Position numbers and translations under genes: made by a program. A stretch of DNA of 64,000 bases from Spodoptera frugiperda (taxonomy: Eukaryota > Arthropoda > Insecta > Lepidoptera > Noctuidae), in the NCBI RefSeq assembly GCF_023101765.2, contig NC_064236.1, positions 21,016,571-21,080,570 on the forward strand. Direction: 5' to 3'. The notes below the pieces were generated by a model, which had not been told where the DNA came from, ran no database searches, and saw only the letters and a list, made by a program, of their open reading frames with translations. Within the stretch, counting starts at the first letter, position 1, and each line of letters opens with the position of its first letter. Positions 1 through 10,606 of this stretch are shown piece after piece.

Positions 1-2
1 AC

Positions 3-593
3 GTAGAAGTTACACACAGGTTTTTACAAACTGGCCACACTCAGAACGAAGGCGACTCAATGCATGCCTGCATCGAGAAAAATATGAAAAATAAGACATT
101 GTACACGCCTGACCAACTGTACGAAGTAATCATGAATTCAAAAGTACAAAATAAGTTTGTAATTAAAGAAATGAATCAAAATGACTTTTACAACCTAAAA
201 AGTCAAGTCACGACAAGCAAGAATTGGTCACAAGACACAAACGGGCATAAAGTATTTTTCTCAAAAATTAAAGAAATCAAAACAAGTCCCGATGCACCAA
301 ATAAATTATTATTTAAATATGATTTCGAAAGTGAATATTTGGTACTAGACACTACAAATCGTACGACGACGACGCGCACACGCAAATCAAATAATGCCAA
401 TGCTGTAGATGTTAATGAACTTCCACTTGCATATACTCAATTGTTACCTATTTCTGACGCGTTGTTCAAAGACTTAATTAACCTGTGTAATACAAATGCT
501 ATACCTCTACATTACCAAACATTCTATAGAAATTTGTTACCAGCGACTGAATCTCCAAATTTGGAGGTATTTGATTCATCTGAAGAAGAATAA
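3..593 (+). pseudogene. C-terminal part of a DUF7869-like transposon-associated protein (5' end outside window)
   Basis: The reading frame is open from base 3, so the ATG at 60 is internal and the true start lies upstream of the window. The segment before and across that ATG contains the block GHTQNEGDSMHACIE, which matches the Gly-His-Thr ... Asp-Ser-x-His-Ala ... Ile-Glu signature I associate with DUF7869-type proteins of insect mobile elements. Basic and polar sequence follows, including a Thr/Arg-rich stretch (GTACGACGACGACGCGCACACG), and the end is short and acidic (SSEEE). The late motif NLCNTNAIPLHYQTFYRNL resembles the conserved tail of the same proteins. No membrane segment or signal peptide is visible. 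The frame has no stop over about 197 codons, so this copy may be fairly young. The function is not known; the assignment rests on remembered motifs, not a search. Confidence 0.55.
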
Positions 594-683
594 CTTTACT
601 AGTTCCCGTATTTTTGATCTCATTATTATTTTAATTTGAATTTTGTTGAATTTTTATATTCATACGTATAAACATATTGATTA

Positions 684-761
684 CTAGCTTTTGCCCGCGA
701 CTTCGTCCGCGTGGAACAAATAATGATATCTGGCAGATTTGAGTTTTTTAATTATGTAGTA
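684..761 (-). mobile_element. 3' terminus of a non-autonomous Helitron-type element
   Basis: Read on the minus strand this piece ends in a GC-rich imperfect hairpin followed by AAAGCTAG and a T, the usual Helitron 3' end (CTAG at 684-687, target T opposite 683). Its body is cut at 762 by another Helitron-type element. The same 3' end occurs at 3525-3545 and 46307. Confidence 0.5.
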
Positions 762-956
762 CTAGCTACTTCCGCGCGGTTTCACCCGCTCTGCTCGGCT
801 CCTATTGGTCATAGCGTGATGTTTTATAGTCTATAGCCTTCCTCGATAAATGCACTATCCAACACAAAAAGAATTATTCAATTCGGACCAGTATTTCCGG
901 AGATTAGCGCGTTCAAACAAACAAACGCTTCAGCTTTATAATATTATAAGTATAGA
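762..956 (-). mobile_element. Non-autonomous Helitron-type element (195 bp)
   Basis: On the minus strand it begins with TC (956-955) after an A and ends with CTAG (765-762) before a T, with a GC-rich stretch just before the 3' end. It encodes no protein. A near-equal-length copy lies on the plus strand at 46018-46213, and diverged copies form the array at 43.69-44.69 kb. The matching length and ends in two distant copies make these boundaries firm. Confidence 0.75.
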
Positions 957-1009
957 TTTTCCAAGTTATACTATTCCACGACTATAATAAATGTATATTA
1001 TAGTAGGTA

Positions 1010-1275
1010 AGTGTGGGAGAGCCAAGCTTTGGCACGAATGGGCCGGCTTAACCAGAGTGAATACAATGCTTCCGTTGTGTGAATGAGATTACCGGAGGAC
1101 CAATTACCCCAAACCCCCCCCCCCCCTTCCCAATTCCTCTACAACCTTTAAATTCCTAACCCCCAAAAGACCTACAACGCATTTGTAACACTTCTAGTGT
1201 TTCAAGTGTCCATGGGCGGCGGCGATTACTTACTTTCAGGTGATCCGTCTGAACGTTTGCCGGCTTATTTTTAAC
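1010..1275 (+). repeat. SINE-like / non-LTR 3'-tail repeat
   Basis: Contains the phrases GTGTGGGAGAGCC, GGCACGAATGGGCCGGC and GGTGATCCGTCTG, which I recognise as a common lepidopteran interspersed repeat. A second copy lies in reverse orientation at 38508-38745, and a short piece at 17215-17240. A run of about 14 C occurs near 1117. No ORF. Confidence 0.55.
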
Positions 1276-1777
1276 GCCAACTAACGTCAACGGGGGGATA
1301 ATAATTCGAGAGTGTCATCAATCCATGGAAAATCTTATCACCGTGAGTCAGAAAAATGACGTATTTGCAGAACGCCGTCTATAGGTGAATAGATAAAACG
1401 TCCGCACAAAGCGTGTTAATTGTGCTAGCGGCATTTTGCTTTTAGTAATTTTACATTATCTCCGAAACTGTATGACCTATTGACATACTGTAAATGGCAA
1501 ATCTTATCTGTATGATGTCCTTGTGATACTGAAATAATTTATTTTGATAATAATTTAATACTTTGTTGCTTAAATAACCAACCAAAGTAAGTAAGCTGAA
1601 AAAAAAATTTTTTTACAATAAATGACGTATAAAAGATGAAATATAAAAGATAGAAATATGGTGTCGCGGACTTTTTTGTAGAAATCATTAAGACAAGCCA
1701 GATTGCCATACATTGTTTTAAATTGTTGTTTAGGCAGCGCATGCATATTATTCTGTTTTATGAGCTATTTCTGTCCG

Positions 1778-1966
1778 ACTTGCTAGACAAAAGTTGTGAT
1801 TGCTCGGTTAATATACATGTTATAAAAATAATTTATAGCCTATAGCACTCAGGAATAATGTAGCTTTCTACCAGTGAAAAAATTTTTAGGATTGGATCAT
1901 TAGTTCCAGAGATTACCCATTACATACAAACTTACAAACATTACCTCTTTATAATATTAGTATAGA
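1778..1966 (-). mobile_element. Helitron-type element, 5' part
   Basis: The minus strand starts with TC (1966-1965) after A and reads into a body almost identical to 38065-38254. The expected CTAG-T end is not found at the other side (CTAG there is followed by C), so the 3' part is missing or altered. Confidence 0.5.
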
Positions 1967-1972
1967 TATAGA

Positions 1973-2485
1973 TAAAAAGTAGCCTATGTTCTTTGGTTTT
2001 ACACTAAAAGTGTCAAAATACAAACTTTCACTGTTACAGTTTTAAAAATGACTACATATAAACAGTCATCCCCCCTTTTTACCCATTCTGCCCTATTTTT
2101 TTGACATAAAAAGTAGCCTATGTTGTTCTTCAGGGTCTATTCTATCTCTGTACAGAGACAGTAAAGTAACTTTCGCATTTATAATATTAGTAAGGATTCT
2201 GTGCTCCAACGCACACTGCTTTGATGATAGGACGTCACACACCTAGATTGCTTAGACAACAGTGAACTTTATCCTACGTATTATATAGAAAACGTTTGTA
2301 TGGGATAAAGAAAAGGGCAGTTTTTAGGGTTTTTCCGACAATTATTTGATATTTTCTCGCCGTAAAACCATCCTTGAACTTCGACGAACATAAAAAAAAG
2401 AATTGGCCAAATTGGTCCACGCGTTCTTGAGTTATGCGCTTACCAACACATTTAGCGATTAATTTTTATATATAAAAAGATAGAT
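1973..2485 (-). mobile_element. Helitron-type element of the 46.3-47.3 kb family
   Basis: On the minus strand the 5' end is A then TCTATCTTTTTATAT, followed by a body with CTCAAGAACGCGTGGACC, a sequence style shared with many Helitron 5' ends. It matches 46780-47338. The internal region has a phrase of about 145-165 bp that is repeated in tandem in the copies at 34757-35005 and 46790-47060 but is nearly single here. Confidence 0.55.
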
Positions 2486-2790
2486 TTGTAGAGAGGTCAA
2501 TTCTGTACATGAAATATATTTAAAAAAATAAAGTACTATCAGAAGGCGATTAATGATCGACTTAGATGCTAAAAATGCAAATGTAAAAAACTAATCAACG
2601 GATTTTAGCGAAACTACAATTATTCTTCATACTCTTGGGCAGGTTATAGTATACTTTTCATCAAGATTCGATCATTAGAACCAGCAGTGAAGGGAAATGT
2701 TGTAAAAACGGGAAAAGTTACTCCATTTTTTAAACTTCCGTCGCGTGTGCAGCCTTAATGGTGAAAACTACACAGAAATTATGTTTTTTT
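2483..2790 (+). mobile_element. Helitron-type repeat, uninterrupted copy of the 31.8 kb element
   Basis: Matches 31827-32127 and 32773-32870, running straight through the site (near 2735) where that copy carries a 645-bp insertion. It therefore serves as the empty-site reference. No ORF. Confidence 0.6.
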
Positions 2791-3070
2791 TTTAAAGGGG
2801 GAAAATCATCCAATTACTTCTCCCGCCTTGGGCGAGGCGAGAGGGAGTGTCCGACTCTTACTGTCTAAAAACCACCCCACTATAAAAGCTTAATAACGTA
2901 ATAATATATTTATAATAGCTTTAAAGTAGAAGTTGTTTCGTAGACAATATTTTCTCTTCATACTCGCAGCTCGTAGAGAGCATCAAACAGAATTTACAAT
3001 TTTATCACGCCGCGGAAATCGAATTATCTTTGCTTGCGAAGAACGGAAGCTGAACTATTATGATAGAATA

Positions 3071-3525
3071 CTAGCTTCCGCCCGCGACTCCGTCCGCGCG
3101 GATGTCGGTCTTCGCGTGGAAGTTTTATTTCTCCATTTTGAGTAACTCTGACAATGACATCTTATAAATATCTATTGGACCCAAATACGGCGAGGCCCAT
3201 AATAATTAAGGAGATCCCTCTTTTGAGCTACTGCTGTTGAGCTCGCGTTCTGTAGAATAAAACTGAAAAAATAAGATTTTTTTCTTCGTATTTTTCAGGA
3301 TAAAAAGTATCCTATAGTAAGGTATAATTATACCAAGTTTCATCAATATCGAACAGTTAATTTTCACGTGATGCCTGAACATACCTACAGACAGACAGAC
3401 AAAAAAAAAAATCACATATTTGGGTTTGGTATCGATCCAGTAACACCCCCTGCTATTTATTCTTTCAATATTTTCAATGTACAGAATTGACCCTTCTACA
3501 GATTTATTATAATATAGCTTTTGCC
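3071..3525 (-). mobile_element. Helitron-type element, uninterrupted copy of the 33.0-34.1 kb element
   Basis: The 3' end on the minus strand is CTAG (3074-3071) before T, preceded by a GC-rich hairpin-like stretch. Inside are a short (TGTC)n tract near 3393 and the phrase GGGGGTGTTACT at about 3443-3454. The copy at 33016-34150 has two foreign insertions, and this copy lacks both. The open frame of 146 codons across 3206-3646 is just AT-rich repeat sequence. Confidence 0.6.
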
Positions 3526-3659
3526 CGCGACTTCGTTCGCGTGGAATAGTGACTTCCGGCAAATTTTTGGTTTTACCACATAGTTCCCGATCTCGCGGGA
3601 TCTCTTCAAAAATGAGATGTGGAAGATATTCCAGGGAACTCTTCAAAAATCAACATAAT

Positions 3660-4600
3660 GAGCTCTGCGTTTGAATTTAATAGATGTATACTCACTTAGG
3701 GCATTGAAAAAATAGTTTAAAAACGGACTTGAACTAACTTAAAACTAAAGAAAGCTACGAATTACGAATTTATAACAATTAAAAAAGAAACTATATTACA
3801 ACCTATCCTCTATGCTATAATAACCAAGCTTAAACTAAATAATTTAAAAGAAACGACTTAAATCTAATCTAATTAATTTATAAATTAGACTTACAATTTT
3901 ATTAAAAAAACTAACTACAGTAACTACTAATAATCGATATCAAACTAAACCTACGTTAAATAGTTTAACCAAAAAACCAGGAAAACCCAACAAATAAACT
4001 TATTAATTGACAAATACAACGAAACCAATTTAGAATATACGAAACAGCAGGACCACTACAGACAAATAATCATACGACTGATAATACACTTTTTCTACGA
4101 TAGTACCGAAGCGCTCGGCCGATACCCAACCAAATGAATGTAACGAAACCATAGCGCGATCTATTTCAATCCCAACGCCATCTATCGAGGATAAAGACAA
4201 CTTGGATTATTTATTTATACTCCGTTCGGGCATTTTCTTTGTACTAAAAGTTTAATTATATTGATATTATTTTTTTCATACCTTTTTACTATTTATTTAC
4301 TTTTTTCGATGAATTAAAACAATAACATGAACCGAAGTCGTGTAACGATCGACATAGAATTATTTATAAATAATTTATTTCTTATTTTTATTTTTTGATT
4401 TTTGAAATAAAAATATATCTATGTCCTTTCTAAGGTTCTAAACTATATCTGTACCAAATTTCAACCAAATCCGTCAAATAGTTGCGGAGATTAATGGTAT
4501 AAGCATAGAATGTTCGACGTGATTCTTTAATTTGACATAACTTTTTTATTTATGAACCGATTGACATGAAACAAACACTAAATGTAAATTTAAGCATCCC
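3660..4600. other. AT-rich stretch with no recognisable gene
   Basis: Very AT-rich, with A-rich runs and no ORF of note. No family recognised. The end, from about 4400, grades into the Helitron-type repeat below. Confidence 0.4.
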
Positions 4601-4609
4601 ACAATATAT

Positions 4610-4850
4610 TCGTGAAAACCGCATCCAACTCGGATCAGCCGTTTCTGAGATTAGCGCGCACAGACGACAGACAAACAGACAAACAGACAAACAGACAAAC
4701 AGACAAACAGACAAACAGACAAACAGACAAAAAAAAAGTTAATTACATTTTTGGGTTCGACATCGACATAACAATAACCCCTGCTATTTTTTTTATTTTT
4801 ATTTTCAATGTACAGACAGCACTTTTCTACGATTTTATTATATGTATAGA
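4610..4850 (-). mobile_element. Helitron-type element 5' part with microsatellite
   Basis: The minus strand begins A then TC (4850-4849) and reads TCTATACATATAATAAAA, like the 5' end of the 31815 copy. An expanded CAGACAAA tract lies inside (4672-4730). Confidence 0.5.
4672..4730 (+). repeat. (CAGACAAA)n microsatellite, about seven units
   Basis: Direct repetition of ACAGACAA with a period of 8 bases. It is an expansion of the (TGTC)n-like tract present in related Helitron-type copies. The 80-codon open frame across it (4612-4854) arises from the repeat and is not a gene. Confidence 0.9.
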
Positions 4851-4975
4851 TTAATAATTTTAAAACAAAAGGTACTGTGAAAGTATCAAAGGTCTTATTT
4901 TGTTAACAAATTATGCATGTCATGTTACCATAGATTTGTATTGAGAAAATAATAATATTTTGTTACATTTATATC

Positions 4976-5022
4976 CCTTCATTACCAAACATTCTATAGC
5001 CTAGAATGTTTGGTAATGAAGG
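4976..5022. repeat. Perfect inverted repeat, 21-bp arms, 5-nt loop
   Basis: Arm 4976-4996 is the exact reverse complement of 5002-5022. The left arm contains attaccaaacattctatag, also present at 511-529 inside the DUF7869-like ORF. The surroundings are AT-rich non-coding DNA. Confidence 0.9.
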
Positions 5023-6340
5023 AATTCGTAGAACGAAGATAACGTAGAAGGGAACAAGAATTTTTTGATTTATTGCTTAAAGAAGGTTTTTTTTTTGTTT
5101 GTTATCTTAGATTTTTATTGAGAGAACATAATATTTTGTTGTACGGAGCCAAGAAAGAAGTTATTTCGTTAATTGTTACAAATCTTAACAAATGATCTAC
5201 TGATTAGTTAATCATTTAAAAAAAGTCATTAGTGGTAGTAATCTTCACCGAAACTCCACATTGCTGAATTATTACTGTCAAATTTTATTGTTGATAGTAC
5301 GAACTTTAATTGTAGCCAAAACTATAATTATAATTTGCTTGAAATAAAAAAATAATGAACACAAAAAATGCATTTCCTTTTTTTCCCTTTAGTCATAAAT
5401 ATTAACTCTAAGTAATATGTGTTAATATGCAGCTAACTTTTCTTTAACATAATAATGGAATAAGTAATTATCTTTGTTTATTTAAGCTACCTTAGCAAGC
5501 CCCTAAATTGAAAAATGGGGTAAGTATTGCTAATACATTTCAAACATAATTGTAATAAAGGAAATAATGTAGTAATCTTACTTATACTAGCATAAATGTT
5601 TGTATTTACAAGTTCATTACTGCTTTAATACAACATACTTTTTGAAATATTTTTTCTTTTCTGGCAAAGTCTGGCATACATTTTGATACTCAGAATCCTG
5701 TATTTCATTACATTTTGAAAAATAGCATAATATTTTTTTTTTACAATTCCTAATAAACTTTAAACATTAGTACTAACTTAAATACAACACGCAGTGCAAC
5801 TTTTTTTTCTCCTTTTTTTGATACAAGAATAATTCTTCTTCGTTTGAAAATAAAGTAAATATGCCCATAAATTCAATTTTTTCGCCATACTGAAAAATCA
5901 CCATTTTCGTCTTATGCCTTTTTTCCACTGGGGGTACGTTGTGTTCAAAATTAAATATAAGTTACACAAAATGATTCATATAAATCTTTATGTCCCCCTT
6001 AACTTGTCTATAATCAATGTGAAAAAGGGAACAAGTAACTATTCTTCATATTTTTTAAATTTTAATCATGTTGTGGTAATGTTATGGTAAGTTTATAACA
6101 AATACACGTGTTTCTGATAGTTAATAACTTATTATTCCATTGAATTACTTAGTTATCATAAAAAATATTCCAAATGCGTATCCTTTTTCACTTGTGTAAA
6201 TGAACTTTTGATTTAAATGTAAAGGGGTATAAATTATTTTATACCCTATTTCGGAAACTATTAAGTTTACATAAAAAAATAACTCCGTAATAGCAAAGAG
6301 CATAAATCTTTTACCTATAAAACACATCACATGTATTTAA
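5023..6340. other. AT-rich DNA, no feature recognised
   Basis: Long T-rich and A-rich stretches, with no ORF above noise and no known element end. ORFs on either strand are short and hydrophobic in the way expected of AT-rich DNA. Confidence 0.4.
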
Positions 6341-6537
6341 TTCGGCAGCAGTTTGACCGCTATAAATACCGAAACATCGCGCGGAGCGTTTTTTGCGTCT
6401 CCTGTAAAGTTGCATTTTTAGACTTACACCCCTTTTCACTAGAGCCACAGATTTATGTCTATGAGTTTCCGATATTTCGGCACTGTTGCAAGCGCCATTA
6501 TCACGGATGAACTGGAGTATAATATGTTGGTGGATGT

Positions 6538-6885
6538 TTAGGAGCAGACAAATCGGTGTACCGTCTTTCGAGTTCGTTTTTTGCTGACACCGCTGCCACT
6601 GTCAATAATTGTATTACTTCTAACTCGATTCACTTCTCGACACACAAAACTCACTGTGTCCGCTCGCGAACTTTCTTCTTTCTTGGCACTTTTGCGGGTT
6701 TTACACAATTGGACCACTGGATTCCAAGCTCTAGACGGTTGAAACCCATCCTCCCGGTTGAAGTTTTTGTACTTGGTTATCTCAATAGCTTCTCTCACCA
6801 GTCTAGTTATATAGTGGCGATCTGTCGAGATAACTTGAGGGTTATGTAACTCAATCCAGTGGTTTGATCCAGCCTCTAAGAGGTT
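6538..6885 (-). pseudogene. Penelope-like endonuclease, C-terminal half
   Basis: The minus-strand translation resumes with SNHWIELHNPQV and then VREAIEITKYKNFNREDGF, the characteristic Penelope tail (REA-x-EI ... NFNREDG). The open frame annotated from 6798 extends upstream to 6885 without a stop. It ends FVCS at 6538. The 3' flank to about 6340 resembles what follows this family. It is the continuation of 7733-7977 on the other side of the LINE. Confidence 0.75.
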
Positions 6886-7732
6886 TTTTTTATGTTAAAT
6901 AGGCCGACGTTTGGCCGCTACCTCGCCTGATGGTAAGTGATGATGCGGCCTAAGATGAAGCACCTCTGTCCATTAGCAACCTATTCACTCGGGCTTTGAA
7001 GACATCCAGGTTATACTCATCAGGAAACACAGACTCCGGCAAGGAGTTCCACTCCCTAGCAGTTCGCACAAGGAAGCTTGAAGCGAAGCGCTTCGTGCGA
7101 GTGGGTGGGATATCCACCATGAAACGGTGACGCCTCGCCGATTGTCTTGTGGTTCGATGATGGAAAGGACTAGGAGGAATCAAGTTGTGCAGTTCCCCCG
7201 CACACTCTCCGAAATGTATCCGGTAAAAAACGGAAAGGCTTGCGACCTTGCGCCTGTGTTCAAGGCTTTGAAGCCGGGCCTCCACAAGCGCATCATCATT
7301 GATGAGCTTCTTGGCACGCCTTTCAATGTGTTCGAGCGCATCCAGTTGGTATTTGGCCGAGCCGTCCCAAAGGTGAGAACAGTACTCCATACATGACCGA
7401 ACCTGCGCTTGGTACAGGCTCAGCAGTTGTTTCGGTGTGAAGTACCGTCTCACCTTCGAGAGGATACCCAACTTCCTACCAGCCAGATGCGCCTTCGACT
7501 CTCTATAAGAGCCGAAGTTTAGCGTTGGCGATAGAGTTACGCCCAGAAGCTCAAGATGATCCGATATTGGAACAGATACATTTCGGAAAGTAGGAGCCAG
7601 CGGAAACTGACTCCGTTTGGCAGAGAATAGACACGCCTGGATTTTGGTAGCGTTGAACTTGACCAAGTTGGCGTCACCCCAATCGGGGACCGCATTTAAG
7701 GACGAGTTCAACCGTTTGACCATTGATTCTCA
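6886..7732 (-). mobile_element. 5'-truncated LINE: C-terminal region of ORF2 and 3' end
   Basis: The minus ORF (7723-6950, 257 aa) is the region after the RT catalytic core of a Jockey/CR1-type LINE: HLELLGVTLSPTLNF, then YQAQVRSCMEYCSHLWDGS, then LDALEHIERRAKKLI, ending TAREWNSLPESVFPDEYNLD. It has no stop, so the copy is not very old, but it lacks RT motifs A-C and the endonuclease and is a dead-on-arrival insertion. The 3' end is a short oligo-A (T-run on plus at about 6885) after a UTR with CGCCTGATGGTAAGTGATGATG. It sits inside the Penelope endonuclease. A related fragment lies at 12187-12414. Confidence 0.75.
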
Positions 7733-7977
7733 TGGTGTTGAGCTATAGTAGATTTTTGTGCGTCATTTTTTTTCACCGCTCTAATATGCTCAGAGGTTCT
7801 ACAAGCCACAGTACGCTTAGTCTGACCGATATATGATTTACCACAGCTACAGTTCACTTTATAGATACCAGGTCTTTCTAGATGGAAGCTGTTTTTCGGC
7901 GAACGCAGCATTTGAGAAACATTTTGGAAAGAAGTGAAGACAGTCTTTATGGTATATTTTCTGGAGAATGTTAGCAA
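7733..7977 (-). pseudogene. Penelope-like GIY-YIG endonuclease, N-terminal half
   Basis: Contains PGIYKVNCSCGKSYIGQTKR, which has both halves of the GIY-YIG nuclease motif (GIY ... YIG) and the CxC pair typical of Penelope endonucleases, followed by RTSEHIRAVKK. The frame stops being Penelope-like after AQHH, where the LINE at 6886-7732 was inserted. In intact elements the endonuclease nicks DNA to prime reverse transcription. This half would lack the C-terminal helices. Confidence 0.75.
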
Positions 7978-8229
7978 CCTTATCTGTCACTCCCTTCACG
8001 TATGGCATAAATGCTGGTTGCCTCTCAACCTCGCACCTCCGATGTCTATTGGAGGGTTTCTTCTTGTGCTTTGCAATCCTATCCGTTACTCTGCAGCACC
8101 TTCATCACATATATGTCAGCTTCTCCTGTAAGTATTCCTCGTCGCATTAATCATATGTGCTACTCACCATCCGTGAGTGAGGTAACTACAGAATTTAGTT
8201 GTTTAGGATGGTGGTGAGAATCAGCTTGT

Positions 8230-8590
8230 AAATATCGGTCAATGTAAGTCAATTTCCTGTAAACCGAGTGGCCCACGGCAATGTCCTTTCATTTTCTAAC
8301 TCATAGGTGAAGTTAATTTTCGTATGCATGTTGTTTGGATGTGCTAAGCATACTTTCACCCCTTGTTCGCCCCCTCTATGACACAGAAAACGTCATCGAC
8401 ATACCTCTTCCAAAGTTTTATTGATGTAGTGGCAGTGGAGATAGCCAACTGTTCGAAATGTTCCATCCAAATGTTGGCTATCACCGGAGCTACTGGACTG
8501 CCCATTGTCACACCATCAAGCTGTAGGTAGAATTGACCTTGGTATACGAAGTAACTGGTACACAAGCAATGATGAAGCAGCAACCGATAA
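8230..8590 (-). pseudogene. Penelope-like reverse transcriptase, C-terminal fragment
   Basis: Shows the Penelope RT blocks VTMGSPVAPVIANIWMEHFE and RYVDDVFCVIEG. The first corresponds to RT motif B and the second to motif C with the YVDD catalytic pair. After a frame break the minus strand continues with VGHSVYRKLTYIDRYLQADS, the conserved post-RT block of the family. The first ~20 residues of the longest open frame (8652-8590) come from the neighbouring MITE, not from Penelope. Only the C-terminal third or so of an RT is left, so it cannot be active. The assignment is confident because order and motifs agree with the endonuclease downstream. Confidence 0.75.
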
Positions 8591-8982
8591 ACAAAAAGGG
8601 GGTATACATCAAGTACACGGTACATATCAAGTACACGGCTTCTAGATAACATAACAAACGATACGGGAAGGGTTTTTTAAACTAATTTTTTCATGGTACC
8701 AAGTTATGAATTTTCAAATCGTGCCGCCGCGTGATTCAAAATTAGGTAGACAGGTACTAGGCGATCAGATTGACAGAATAAATGTTTCGTAATATTAGCG
8801 AGTGATCCCTGTAGTGTTGTGACATATTTATATGATTTAAAGTCAAGAACCATGCGATACCAAGTATTTGTTAACAATTTTTTTTAAAACGTTTTTTGTG
8901 CTGGAACTTTGTGCAGAGATTCAATTCAATCTGTATTCATCAGGGCTTCTTGATGTATATGGGTATTTTGTTACACGTTGTA
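8590..8982. mobile_element. MITE family TACAACGTG, copy A (left end missing)
   Basis: Body closely matches 21422-21809 and 52068-52452. The right terminal repeat TTTTGTTACACGTTGTA is intact and followed by TA. The left terminus is replaced by Penelope sequence at about 8590, and a short local duplication (atcaagtacacggt) lies near the break. No coding capacity. Confidence 0.75.
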
Positions 8983-8984
8983 TA

Positions 8985-9620
8985 CTCTACCGAATAAAAA
9001 AAGAATCACGCAAATCGGCCCAGAACTATTTAAGGAATCGATCATCTACGAACTATCGCAAAAAAATGACGACAAGTACTTATTATAATGCTAATAAAAT
9101 AAAAACCACTGAACCAATCTGAATTAAATTTAAATCGGTTAAAAATAAACTAGTGATTTCATCTTGACATCAAAAACCAAATAAAATCCAACATTATATT
9201 TTGTATTACAATGAAAACTGAAGTGAATCACAGGTATTTTACGTGTAAACAGAGTAAATACTTTTATTTTGTTGTCATTGTATAAAATAATTACTAGTGT
9301 GTATACGAGATTATATCACTTTTTGTTTGTAAACTTAAATATAATTATTTTCAGATAATTTCTTTATACAGACCGTAATTCAGTAATGAATACGTCTACG
9401 GTTATGCGGTTTTCCCAGATGAAAAAGCGGAAAATATAAGTATAACTTTGTCATTAACTAATTTTCATAAAAACATGCACTTATCTTGTTCTCCCAGAAT
9501 ACCCTCTTATTAATAATAATAGTCTATAATCCAATAACTTAATCACCAACATTTTATAACATGTTGTATTTGCTAAATACATGTTTGAAGTCGTCCATTT
9601 TATGGAAATACATTAAAACA
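8985..9620. other. AT-rich interval without a recognised gene
   Basis: No ORF beyond noise and no terminal repeats recognised. A short phrase near 9010 (CGCAAATCGGCCCAGAA) resembles Helitron-type repeat bodies but is too short to call. Confidence 0.35.
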
Positions 9621-9622
9621 CA

Positions 9623-10606
9623 TTAAATTAAGTATGAGATTCATGAAAGTCGAATTGCAGGAAGACCAGTCTGGAGAAGTGTTTTCCAAACAACTGCTCA
9701 ATATTGTTAATGGTAATATTGCACTTGATACATCATCTGGATACATTACATTCCCTACCATTTTTTGTAACTTTTGTGAATCAAAGACGGAACTTATGGA
9801 GATGGTTTTCCTAAACATTACATAAATCACGTTTGGTTAAGCGAACATGTGTAAGCAAACATTTTTTTCGGCCGCAAAAATGTGGATGTGAAATGAATTT
9901 TCAGATTCAAGACAAAATAGCTGGCAAATTGAAGAATTTTACAAATCCGTAGATTCCGTTACTAATGAATATGAAGTTGTCAATTATCCAACATAATTAT
10001 TAAATTCGCTGGAATTACAAATCAGTAGATTCCGTTACTAATGAATATGAAGTTGTCAATTATCCAACAGAATTATTAAATTCGCTGGAATTACAAATCA
10101 GTTGATTCCGTTACTAATGAAGAAGAAGTTGTCAATTATCCAACAGAATTATTAAATTCGCTGGAATTGCCCGGCATTCCACCTCAAAATCTGCAAGTAA
10201 AAATCGGATCAGTAATTATTATGTTACGGAAAATAAACCAGCCACGTCTGTGTAATGGCGCCCGTCTTGCGGTGAAGAAATTATTGAACAATGTCATCGA
10301 AGTCACAATTTTAAATTAAAAGAGAAGTACAAAGGCGAAGATGTTTTAACCCCACGCATCCCTATGATACCGAACGACATGCCATTCAGTTTTAAGCGTT
10401 TACAGTTTCCAGTGCGGCTTGCATTTGCAATGTCAATAAATAAATCGCAAGGGCAGTCGCTAAGTGTATGTGGCATTAACCTAAAGAATCCATGTTTTTC
10501 ACATGGCCAATTATATGTCGCCTGTGTCGGAAAACCATCCACATTGTTTATTTACGCGCCAGTACATAAAACTAAAAATATAGTGAATCAAAAAGCATTA
10601 CAGTAG
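9623..10606 (+). pseudogene. Helitron helicase C-terminal relic
   Basis: Plus-strand translations match, block for block, the minus-strand Helitron at 24-25 kb: VELQEDQSGEVFSKQLL, then the YPTELLNSLEL block, then GSVIIMLRKINQPRLCNGAR, then FKRLQFPVRLAFAMSINKSQ and SHGQLYVAC. These are the C-terminal superfamily 1 helicase motifs of the PIF1-like domain. Several frameshifts and stops occur, a 76-bp unit is present three times (9941-10168), and the Ser-Arg after YVAC is lost. Walker A and Rep parts are absent. No 3' hairpin/CTAG end was found downstream. Confidence 0.75.
9941..10168 (+). repeat. 76-bp tandem triplication inside the helicase relic
   Basis: Units start at 9941, 10017 and 10093 and each would encode the SVDSVTNEYEVVNYPTELLN block. 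Seventy-six is not a multiple of three, so each added unit shifts the frame. Units differ by only a few bases. Confidence 0.9.

Larger units (their letters stand above)
6340..8590 (-). mobile_element. Decayed Penelope-like element, interrupted by a LINE
   Basis: Minus-strand pieces in the right order give a Penelope reverse transcriptase end (8590-8230), a linker (8230-7990), the GIY-YIG endonuclease start (7977-7733) and its end (6885-6538), then a 3' flank to about 6340. The LINE at 6886-7732 splits the endonuclease. The 5' side is lost where a MITE begins at about 8590. Frames are broken in the linker. Confidence 0.75.

Noticed and set aside
60..593. Complete 177-aa gene starting at the ATG at 60
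   Set aside because: The frame is open upstream to base 3 and a conserved block spans the ATG, so it is internal.
3206..3646. 146-codon minus open frame
   Set aside because: It lies wholly within Helitron-type repeats and the same sequence is non-coding at 33.0-33.9 kb.
4612..4854. Q/T-rich 80-codon protein
   Set aside because: Encoded by the CAGACAAA microsatellite.
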